From: Lithospermum erythrorhizon
Taxonomy: Eukaryota; Streptophyta; Magnoliopsida; Boraginales; Boraginaceae
Direction of reading: 5' to 3'
Length of the DNA stretch: 64,000 bases
Assembly (NCBI GenBank): GCA_019722365.1
Contig: JADFUC010000936.1
Location: 783,329 to 847,328 of the forward strand
The stretch's first letter is position 1; every line of letters starts with the position of its first letter. Position numbers and translations under genes: made by a program. Shown here one piece after another: positions 50,443 to 59,689 of this stretch. The notes beneath the pieces were generated by a model. The model saw nothing but the letters and a program-made list of their open reading frames with translations. It was not told where the DNA came from and did not search any database.

Positions 50443-51820
50443 CAGGAAAGTGGTTTCATTTTTTGAACATTTTGATGTAAAAGATCTCCTTGCAGGTTTC
50501 CTTTTTGAGGATTTGAATGCCAAACTTCCATCTGCTTCTTTTGTTTTTTTTTTTGGAAAAAGTTCTTGGAATTTGGTATGCTTTGACAATAGATTTTGGT
50601 GTACATAACATCTCCATCTTCTTAAAATGTAAAAAATGTATTATAGTGGAATGGTACTAAGGAATGGAGGTAGTATTATTTTATTTTTTATATTTTGAAG
50701 CTTTGCCATTACTAAATTCTCCATTTTCATTATAAGCAAATAAACTTTTGTTAAGTGGAAAGGAGATAGGTAGTCATTGATATATAGTCCTCCAGCAAGT
50801 CCACACTTCCAAATCACAATATTAAACCACCTTAATTTCATTATACACTACAAATTAGTATTCATGTCTCTTGCATATTAAAGATTGTGATTTTGCAGCA
50901 CACCATTGAGCCATATGAATATGCATTTAGGTAATTTAATACTAATTCTTTTTGAAGTCTTTTTATTCACATACTTTCCAACAACATACTGTACTACGGA
51001 TGTTATTCATAAATCATACCTATGAACCAATGAATGTTACTCATACTTATAAACCAACTAATGTTCCTGCCTCCTATTTTACTTGATACCAAAAAAGAAA
51101 ACATTTGGCCTATATTCTTTCCCCAATCCCAGGATCTGAAACCAAATAAAGTATTCCCAAGTTTTTCGAAAAATGATTCCCTACCTCTTTATCATGCTTC
51201 CCTTGATACCTTCGAGTTTGTGATGTTGTATATCATGGGAGGTTACATTATAATTTTTCATAATAATCCTCAATACATCAACTACAACTTGACAAAGTAA
51301 CGAGGCATCAAAAGAGTCATAAATAGGAGGTAAAGATCTCTTCCGCAAACTCGAAGATGATCTTCTACCTTCTCTTCATACCTTCCTCGATGGCTTCCGC
51401 TTTATAATATTGTACATCATACATGGGTGAGACTATTTGCAAGACACCAAATGTATAAGACATTCAAGAGTACAATGCATAAAGGGTGTCTTGTACCCTT
51501 ATGCCTTGCAAAATTTGCTTGACCATCATATATTGATAAATTTCCATAATATAATCAATACATAGAGTATTATTTAACAAAATTCGAGACATCAAAAGAT
51601 GCATAAATAGGAGGTAGAAATCTTTTTCGCAAATTTTCCACTAACACCAAATAAATTTGAAGTGTATATCATATATCAATTATACTTCGTATTTGATTTC
51701 AATTTTAAATAAAATTTCATTTTAATTTTCTAATTAAATTTCCGGAGCCATTACTAAAGTTGACTAGGAGAAATAAATCTCATATTTTCCCTCAAAACAA
51801 CTCAACGACAACAGACCCAA
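50443..51820. other. Intergenic between XBAT32 and the GNAT gene
   Basis: No gene is present. A segment around 51300-51345 (GCATCAAAAGAGTCATAAAT then AGGAGGTAAAGATCTCTTCC) recurs at about 51592-51636 with changes, forming a diverged direct repeat of roughly 100 bases. XBAT32 3' UTR and the GNAT promoter should lie in the flanks. Confidence 0.45.
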
Positions 51821-51822
51821 AA

Positions 51823-54698
51823 ATGAGCATAACCATTCATCATCCTCTCCCATATCCACCTTACCCCCACTTCACCACTACCACAGAACCAGCAAGCAAC
51901 AACTGCACCAACAATATTCAAGAAAATTGATAAGTCTTTGCTACAAATATCAGAAGCAACCTCAGACTCTCACCTTTGGGCTGCAGCTTGTTTACGTGTT
52001 AGGACTTTCTATGATTTTCAAGATCAATCTCTTGGCATCAAAGTGAGTCTCAATAATAAGTCTACCCTTTTGTTATTTTCCTTAAATATCAATGCCAACT
52101 ATGTTAATTTTGAGTTATTTTACTTGTATCATTATAAAAGAAAGTAATTATATCAATTGAGGTACATCCGCGATTAACACATACTGGTATATGGGGCAGG
52201 TGGCTCTAGTGACCGTTTGTGTGACGGTTTCATATTAAGTGTTTAGACATTTTATGATTTCCAAGATCAGTCTTTTGGAATCAAAGTGAGTCAAACTATG
52301 AATAATAAGTCAACCCTTTTATTATTTTGTTCTAAGATCAATGCCAATTATGTTAATTTTGAATTCTTTTACTTGTATCATTTGGATTTTGAGTAATTTA
52401 GGTACCAAATTACTCAACTTTTTTTTATATGTAGAAATGATTGATTAATGGATTCTAGTGATAAAGTTGTTGTCTTCATTGGTGTAATTATGATTTTCAT
52501 GATCAGTCTTTTGGAATCCAAGTGAGTCAACCATGTTTCTTATTTTTTCTCAGATCAATGCCAATTATGTTGATTTTCAATTATTTATATGTGTCGTTTG
52601 GCTTTTGAGTAGTTAGTATATAATTCTTATCTTTATTGAAGTAATTACGTCCATGAACCATTCAAGCCTGATAAGAATAGTGTTCAGGGATTCTATGATT
52701 TTCGTGATCATCTTTTGGAATCCAAGTGAGTCAAACTCTGAAGACTGAGAATGGATTCCAGAATGATAGATTAGTGGATTCTTTTACATGTATGAAGCAA
52801 TACTTTTCGGGTATGTGTTTCTATTGCTGATGGTGCTCTTACTTGAAAAGCACTGCTAGGATCATAAAAGTTATTTGGCTGAGCGTGAATTTGAAGCACT
52901 AAAGGAGCGAGTTGCAGGAACACGTACTGGCTTTAGAAGAGTTTCTTGCATTAATGCAACATTACCTTTGTCCCAAGTATCAGATGTTTCAGATGACTTG
53001 TGCACTTCTTGTAAGGTACTCATGTCTCAGTAGTTTAGTTGGATTATTCTTCTCAATTTCCACCACTCATCATGTATAATTAGTCCACTGGGTAATTTAC
53101 TGTAGTCCTTATCGAACACATTTTGCTGGAAAGTCAATAAACACAATGGTTGTCACTGGTCTAATGAATATCTAGAAACCTAGGCAACATTGATAGTTCA
53201 TGTTTGGAATAGGTTGCTGAGTTAAATATTTGGTGTTCTTAGAAAGTTGAGCTTCCTGTCTGACTTTCCATTCTTAGAAAAATTCCATGCAAGTCGTATT
53301 TTTATTATATGCAGGTCTCGCATTATAGAGGAGACCAAGTAGTTGTTGGGAGCTTAGATATTAACCAGTGTATCAGGCTTCCTGATGAGATAACGGGAAT
53401 GCGACCAAAGGTATAAATATTATGCATATTATTGTCCCTCCAATCCAATGTGATGGGAGATCCTGACATATTCAATACTGAGGCAATCATGTTCAGTGAT
53501 GTTATATTCTATTCCTTTGAGGTTGTCAAAGTTATTAATATCTTACTCCGTCTTTAGTTTAATTAGCATCTGTTTCAGTGGTACTAGCTTGTTAAGGTAT
53601 AACTTCCCGAATAAATGATATTCAAATAGATATAGGAGATACAATGTAAATTTTTTATGTCAAATTATATCATCGACATGCCCCAATGCCTCCGAAGAGG
53701 CTCCCGTCAAAGAAGGGTAAGGGGAGGTTGGGTTGTACCCAGCCTTACCCCTTGTGATAACAAGGAGGCTGTTTTCGAAGAGTTGGTAGGGTTATATCAT
53801 TAGATAAAATTTACTCTATTTGCATTATAACCTTTAGCTGCTAAGTAAAATTGGCATCCTCTGTACGCGGTCATTAAACAAATCTATCAAGAGTCGATTT
53901 CAACTGAAGTTTCCGAGAACATATGCTTGTAAACTGCTATTGGTCTTCCTTGTATAGTTCTGAAATGTCAATCTACTATGAGAATTGTCTAAATATATCT
54001 TTTGATTACAATAGGTCTTCACATTAACAGGGAATTGGAGCTGATTTTGCAAGAGCATACCTCAGTAATGTTTGTGTTGCCAGAGAATTGCAAAGAAACG
54101 GGTTGGGCCATGCTTTGATCGCCAAGTCAAAAACAGTTGCCGAAGAATGGGGTAACAGATTCTTCACTTCATCGCATACTTTTCAGAATTGAATTCACTG
54201 ATGTCTCAAAATGATATTTCTGAGCTGCAGTGGACTCTCCATACCCGAGTCATCCACAACGTGTTATCATTTGCCATTTCTACTTTAAATTATCATGAAA
54301 TCAACATCGTTTGATACTTCCCGTATCAATTATGAAGTAATGCCATTCATTTCACATTACAACTAGTTTCTTTTTAACTATCCTCCGGTCCTCCTTAGAA
54401 TTGATATCTAACAATACATGTTAATAAGCTGATCAAGTGCAATTTAGTGATCTGGTATTATTTTTTACCGTTTTGTCAATTTGATTAGTGCATGCTATTT
54501 GATACTTTGGTGTTGATGATTTTAGGTATAAGTGATTTATATGTCCATGTTGCCGTGGATAATGAGGCAGCGAAAAACCTATACAAGAAAAGCGGATTTA
54601 TTTACGAGAGTGATGAGCCTGCATGGCAAGCCAGGTATCTCGATCGGCCTAGAAGAATTCTATTGTGGATGGGTCTCCCTACCACATACAGCTTGTAA
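51823..54698 (+). CDS. GNAT-family N-acetyltransferase (plastid GNAT4/GNAT7-like), start unclear
   Basis: Exons in one frame are: up to 52042, 52860-53015, 53315-53410, 54031-54151 and 54526-54698, all with GT-AG borders and matching phases. The protein reads SEATSDSHLWAAACLRVRTF, then YLAEREFEALKERVAGTRTG, VVVGSLDINQCIRLPDEI, then the acetyl-CoA site VARELQRNGLGHALI (Q/R-x-x-G-x-G) and VAVDNEAAKNLYKKSGF, ending LLWMGLPTTYSL. This matches plant GCN5-related acetyltransferases of the plastid GNAT group, which acetylate protein N-termini and lysines. The first exon is open from 51833 without an in-frame ATG. The ATG at 51823 (MSITIHHPLPY, transit-peptide-like) is in a different frame that ends about 51930. 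Either a small frameshift or an unseen upstream exon explains this. The catalytic part is intact. Confidence 0.8.
52000..52760 (+). repeat. Four tandem copies of the GNAT exon 1 end with its splice donor
   Basis: TATGATTTTCAAGATCAATC...ATCAAAGTGAGTC at 52010 is repeated at about 52254, 52491 and 52693, spaced about 240, 236 and 203 bases. Each copy keeps the GTGAGTC donor. The first three also share AATGCCAA(C/T)TATGTT(A/G)ATTTT downstream. Copy 1 is the true exon end. Copy 2 is preceded by TTTAG, so 52247-52285 forms a 39-nt segment flanked by AG and GT that is in frame. Copy 4 has lost one base. Confidence 0.8.
53680..53790 (+). repeat. Dispersed repeat fragment in GNAT intron 3
   Basis: A GC-richer patch inside an AT-rich intron reads GGTTGGGTTGTACCCAGCCT then TACCCCTTGTGATAACAAGG and AGGCTGTTTTCGA. 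I recall similar strings as common short dispersed repeats in introns of many dicots. The exact family cannot be named from the sequence alone. Confidence 0.35.
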
Positions 54699-54699
54699 A

Positions 54700-55490
54700 G
54701 CCATCATGATTTTGAAGAAAGCAATCAAAAAAGGGTTGTAGATTTGGTAGTCTTCTGTTGTTGTGAACATATGCATACCAAGATCAAGATAGCTTCTTCT
54801 GCTATTTATTTATTTGTTTCCTCTTTCTATTGCTCTACATTGCTAGTGTAATTATGTAACCTTTAACCTGTAAATCTGTATTTAAACTATACAAGTTTAT
54901 AGAAAAACTGATGTTCTGAACGGTGAGTCCTAATGGATGAGATTCATTAGATCTCTGCAAGTGCTAGAATGGTGAAGGTGGTTGCTGGAGTTTCGTTTTC
55001 GGAATGTCAAAAATAAGAAATGTTTCGAAAACATGTAGAAAGAAATCATATTATAAGCTATGTTAGCCAAACAATTTTTAATTGTATTAATTAATATGAA
55101 TAGTACGATCACAAAGTATCGATTATATAGTATTGCAAATTATAAATACAAAAATTTCTAACTAAAGACAACTAGAGTAAGTGTTACAAAAAATGTAGAG
55201 TAAGTGCTACAAAGAATATAATGTAGAGTATAGTTCCAACAAGAAAGGAAGCTTGGGTCATATGCCACTAGGCTAATGAATCATTAGCATGTTAGCCAAA
55301 CAATTCAAAACAAATATGACAACTTATAAGTTGTATTGTCATTTATAATTAAATAAATAATCTTAGCCACAAGGACTCGTTAAGTAGATACATATTCCTG
55401 AAATTAAAGCTAGAACATAGGCGATAACGTTGTTTTTGGTATAAGGAAACACGACGTAACCCATGATGCCCTACCAACGCTTTCTTGGTC
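54700..55490. other. Convergent intergenic region between GNAT and F-box loci
   Basis: The GNAT gene (plus) and F-box locus (minus) converge here, so both 3' UTRs lie in this stretch. Nothing else is seen except the duplicated end of the F-box locus listed separately. Confidence 0.5.
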
Positions 55491-55561
55491 GAGCATGTCA
55501 CACGGGGCTTGCCTGGAACATAGGGGATAACATTGTTTTTGTATAAGGAAGCACGACGCAA
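55413..55561. repeat. Direct repeat of about 46 bases at the F-box 3' end
   Basis: GAACATAGGCGATAACGTTG... (55413-55459) and GAACATAGGGGATAACATTG... (55516-55561) match over their length apart from a few changes and one indel. The right copy encodes, on the minus strand, the last codons of the F-box frame (VLPYTKTMLSPMF). The left copy lies beyond the stop and encodes a similar peptide in another frame. Confidence 0.7.
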
Positions 55562-56783
55562 TCAAACATTTTAATCTTCTTTGACCCCGGTGTTTCAAGC
55601 TGCCTGCTACGATGGGTCTCCAAATGGTACCCATACAATCCTTTCCAATGGCAATTGATGAAGGTAACCAAAATCTCGTTGCTTCCATTTTGAGGGCTCC
55701 CAATTCTTAAGCCTCTAAGATAATGACCCATACCACTTCTTGTGGTCGATCGGAATATATTGTGAATGGATACAAGGTTGACTTTGAACTTCTTAACCCA
55801 TGATAATCCCCAGTTGTCATAATCTTCCAAGATCCAAAGGTCGACGGCTCTTTCTTCAACAATTGAATGGCAGAAACACAGTTGTCCATCTTTAGCTGTG
55901 AGTTGCATGTAGCTTTCATGAGTATCAAAATCACATGTAGTTGTGGCAGATATCAAATTGCCTCCATTATTACCCCCTCTTGCTACAGGAGGATGGGGCA
56001 AAGAGTACAACTCTTGAGTTTCAATCTTGAACACCACCACCATCTTGGAGCAAAGATAAGGATAAGAGGAATGCGCAATCCAATGCAGAGCATCACCCAC
56101 AATTACTCCAGGGTACCAACTACTAGGACGACTATCTAAACAAGACTTTGTCATATCTAGTTTTCTCCACGCTTCAGGACAAGTCGAACATGTAGTACAT
56201 CATTTATGTTCGAATTGGACACATCAACATAGAGTAGCTTGTATCGACCTTGGAAGCGATCGAAGAAGAAACCACAAATATATCCATTCAAGCTTGGAGT
56301 TGAGATGTCTCTATTTTCCCCGGTGATAGGGTTGACAATAAAGCAACCTTTTTCGAAACTGCTCCAAGAAGCCAGTAAACCTCCACACGAACCCCACATA
56401 GTACAATTTATTTCAGCAATGATACGATCAGACACCAAATCCATACATTTTGTTTTCCTGGTACAATCCACAGTACTCAATTGAGCCTTGCTATGACATC
56501 CATCAAGATATACAGATTGGACGACATGAATGGGATCGGCTCTGCTAAGATGTAAGTCTACGAATAAAGGCGAGGATATCAAATTCCGCCAAATTGGACA
56601 CAGTAGTACAACAACATCCGCGGGAACTCGAACTAATATCTCAATCAGAATATCTTCCGGTAGCTTACTTAAGAGTTGAACGAGTATGGGAAAATCATAA
56701 TTATGTTCATTATTATAAACTCGTTTGGAATTGTATCCAAACAACTTTTTGATCTTATTAGTTAATCTCTGAATCATAGCCAT
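55498..56783 (-). pseudogene. F-box protein gene interrupted by a one-base frameshift
   Basis: From ATG 56783 the first frame encodes MAMIQRLTNKIKKLF, an F-box (LPEDILIEILVRVPADVVVL and CPIWRNLISSPLFVDLHLS) and part of the F-box-associated region (FIVNPITGE), and stops at TAG 56157. The frame overlapping this point continues to 55498 with the rest of the associated domain (SSWYPGVIVGDALHWIA, CHSIVEERAVDLWILEDY). Reading one missing base between AAGCG and TGGAG (about 56170) gives the family's WRKLD signature across the junction, so a single deletion explains the break. F-box proteins are substrate adaptors of SCF ubiquitin ligases; the target is unknown. If the deletion is real the locus is a young pseudogene, and if it is an assembly error the gene is whole. 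Confidence 0.82.
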
Positions 56784-57059
56784 GTGAAAAACCAAAGTAA
56801 ATCTTGAGATCTTCTTTCTGATGTAATGTAGTGTAAATTGAAGAAACCCTAATTAATAAATATAATAACAACCTTGTAAATTAGATACCTGTTATAACTG
56901 GAATAAGGTGGAATAGTACTTGGGTTCGGACAACTAGTGCTCGTGAGACGTGTGATGTATCTTCTTTCTAGTTTTATACGGAGTAGTACTCTCTGTCTTA
57001 TAGTACTTTCTCAAAACCCTAATTGTTAAAGTTAGACACGACTCAAGGCGTGTTAGACA

Positions 57060-57225
57060 CGAGTACTAAGCTTGGAATCGGATGGAGTATAACTATACTT
57101 TAACTATACTTTTAACAATTAGTTATAATTATCCCGATTCTCTCTTTAACAAATTAGTTATACTCCATCCGATTCAAAACCCTAATTGTTAAAGAGTATA
57201 GTTATACTCCATCCCATTCAAAACC
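57060..57225. repeat. Inverted repeat around 57075-57220
   Basis: CGGATGGAGTATAACTATAC (about 57077) is complementary to GTATAGTTATACTCCATCC at about 57197-57215, and a shorter inverted match (TAGTTATACTCCATCCGATT) lies at 57156. AAACCCTAATTGTTAAAG also occurs twice directly (57015 and 57177). This looks like a small foldback element next to the CACTA end. Confidence 0.6.
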
Positions 57226-57232
57226 CTAGTGC

Positions 57233-57930
57233 ACTACTAGAATACGCGGCAAAAGAGACGGAAAAATCCCGACTCCAAATTTGAGTCGGGCTGGAGTCGG
57301 GGGCCGTCTTCACTTGGCCCGAAACTCAAATCAAGTTTATATGGAGTCGGCTTTGGGTGACGGATAGAGTCGAAACGGAAAATTAAAAACAATATATAAA
57401 ATAAAATAAAATAGGTCCTGACTCCATACCGTCTCCAAATGCCCAAGTCCTTCCTGTCTCCATTGGTAAATAGTTATAAATAAAAGTTGACCCCGTCTCT
57501 ATCCCGTCTCCATTCCTAAAATACTAAAATCGATCCAAACCCCTCCTCATTCTCGTGATCCTGCATAGCCTCTCCCATTTGGTCCTCGATTTCTACCCCC
57601 CCGCGAAACGCCCGGCCACCCCACCACCACCGCAAGTCGGTCACAAATCGCCCCTCCTCTCAGTTCCGCCGCCCTCCTCCCACCACCACGCCACAATCGC
57701 CTCTCTAATGGCCCGCGCCCCTACCCCCCCCAAAAATCTCAAAAGTCACAAAACCCCCCCATCACCCCTCCTCTACAATTGATTAAGGTAATTTGATTAT
57801 GTTTAATTTTAGTTTATTATTTGTAATATTTGATTATGTTTAATTTTCGTTATTATTTGATTATGTTTAATTTGATTATGTTCGAATTTTATTATTTGAT
57901 TATGTTTAATTTGATTATGTTCGAATTTGT
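57233..57930 (+). mobile_element. CACTA (En/Spm-type) transposon left end
   Basis: CACTACTAGAATACGCGGCA at 57233 is a canonical CACTA terminal inverted repeat. It is followed by a subterminal region (57260-57530) dense in GACTCC/GGAGTC and CCGTCTC/GAGACGG words in both orientations, the usual transposase-binding architecture. After it come a C-rich segment (57590-57780) and a tandem repeat of TTTGATTATGTTTAATT (57785-57930). No right terminus (TTCTAGTAGTG) and no transposase was found to the right, so the element is truncated or is a non-autonomous remnant. Confidence 0.75.
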
Positions 57931-57939
57931 TTATTATTT

Positions 57940-58560
57940 TTAGTTATTATTACGAATTAGTTTATTTCTAATATTTCAAATAGTTGAATTGATAAATTGC
58001 AATTGTAGTAGTTGAATAGTGAAATAGTTATGGTTCGAGTAGTTATAAAAAATTATCAGGAGGGTAAAATAGGAATACATTAATTTGCCTCTTTGTAATG
58101 TGCCTAATCCACACCTTGCAAATTATATATAGTATAGATATAAACTTTTAATTAAAATTAATTAGTATTTTAAAACTATTACTTTTATAATTTTTATTTT
58201 ATAATTATTATGATGCACAAGTATTAATTGTGTTAAGATAATTAGTAATAATAATAATACTTGCTCCATTCCATTTTGTTTGTCCACTCAAATTCATCTT
58301 TTACATAATTAATTTCCCTCCAAAACATTAAACTAACACAAAATCCTCCAACATTTTCCCTCCAAAATGTTAAAGTAACATCCAAAATTGTCCTGTGAGA
58401 CCGAACGGCTAGTAGTGTGACACACGTCATTGATCCACCTCAATTAATGTCTATCAATAGGTAAGCTACGTGAGATCGAACGGTTAGTAATGTGACACAT
58501 CATCGATCCGGTGATGTGCACACGGTATTGATCCACCCTCAATAACAGAAAGTAGATAGA
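57940..58560. other. AT-rich spacer with small repeats
   Basis: No gene is seen. GTGAGACCGAACGGCTAGTA (58395) and GTGAGATCGAACGGTTAGTA (58470) form a local two-copy repeat that continues into TGTGACACA. TGCTCCATTCCATTTTGTTT at about 58262 looks like the terminus of a small DNA transposon. Confidence 0.45.
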
Positions 58561-58577
58561 CATCTTTTTCCCAAACA

Positions 58578-59133
58578 ATGGCTCAGCAACAATATTCTAT
58601 ATCTTTTAACTTAGGCTTTGAAGATTATACAGAACTTGTCAGCCCTTCCAAATTGCTTCAAAAAGAAATTGGATGAAGAAAATCAAAAAGCATTCAAAAG
58701 ACTAGAGTCAACTCCCACCAATCTCTTTAGGTTCATTGTGGGTATTGTTATACTATTGAGTGTGTTAACAGCCCACAAAGTCCGATCGGACGAACTGAAG
58801 CTTCTGCATTTGGCCTACCTATTTTCGTTGATGACCATACTCGCTGCAACCGTCGGATGTGTACGCAGCCTTTGCGTTCAACGGCGAACATTCGTCGATT
58901 TAGAGTCCAAGAGGGGATTGCTTTTTGCCCGACTCTTGAAAGCGAGTTCCTATGGTAACGTTCCACTTTTTCAACAGATGTCACGGAAAGTACAAGAGCT
59001 TATAATCAAACGTACTGTTTGCGATCAAGTATGGGATTGTGTTGTGGATGGTTCATTCGGTGTATTTCTTGTGTTCTGTCAGTACTTGATTATTGCCTTG
59101 CACTGTGGCCGTGGCCACTGGGTAGGTCTGTGA
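58578..59133 (+). pseudogene. Membrane protein of unknown family, start and body in different frames
   Basis: A frame ending at 59133 encodes about 170 residues with three hydrophobic segments (IVGIVILLSVLTA, LAYLFSLMTILAATVG, GVFLVFCQYLIIAL) separated by charged parts. I do not recognise the family. The frame has no ATG near its start. The only suitable ATG, 58578 (MAQQQYSISFNLGF), is in another frame that ends at about 58676, so one small indel between 58605 and 58680 would join them. There is no intron signal. Either this is a recently broken gene or a coding sequence with an assembly error. Confidence 0.5.
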
Positions 59134-59689
59134 ACATTGCAGTTGTCAAAAAAATCGCTTTTCCTTTTATGAATGTTTAAGTAAGGAATGGAAGCAACTT
59201 TTGAATGAAGAAATGAAGGATGTTTGCAAGTTATTTTTGTTTTCAATCGACGTTGGTTGTTTTGTAAACTTGCTAGATGTTACTATCTTGTCTTTCAATT
59301 CCTCGGATTGTAATAGTTCAAACAGTAGCCTCAATAGTACACTTAGTCGTGCTAATGTATTAAACACTTCCAATTAATATATGCATTACTTAATCAAAAA
59401 AAAGTAATAATGTAGTATGATTTCCCTTGTGATAATTTGATAGAATTGTATGATGTTGATGATTCCTTCTATGAGCTTGTTTATTAGAAGTTGTAACTTA
59501 TAACATTCACTGGAATGCCTATTTGGTTAGCTTGCACTGTTTTTCTCATTATCAATGTAAGCATAAGAGCCATAATTAACAAAATTAAATGTACACCTAA
59601 CATAATGGAAGCCTAGCAGAGTATCTGTTTAGCAATATGGGGACCAAACTACAACTAGTTGCCATGAGCTTTGGAACAACGAGCCTCGT
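59134..59689. other. Intergenic, no gene seen
   Basis: Three-prime flanks of the membrane-protein remnant (plus) and the cyclin T pseudogene (minus) meet here. Nothing else is recognisable. Confidence 0.5.

Noticed and set aside
57555..57782. Plus-strand Pro/Ser-rich frame behind the CACTA end
   Set aside because: The low-complexity C-rich sequence explains the open frame, and no family match is visible.
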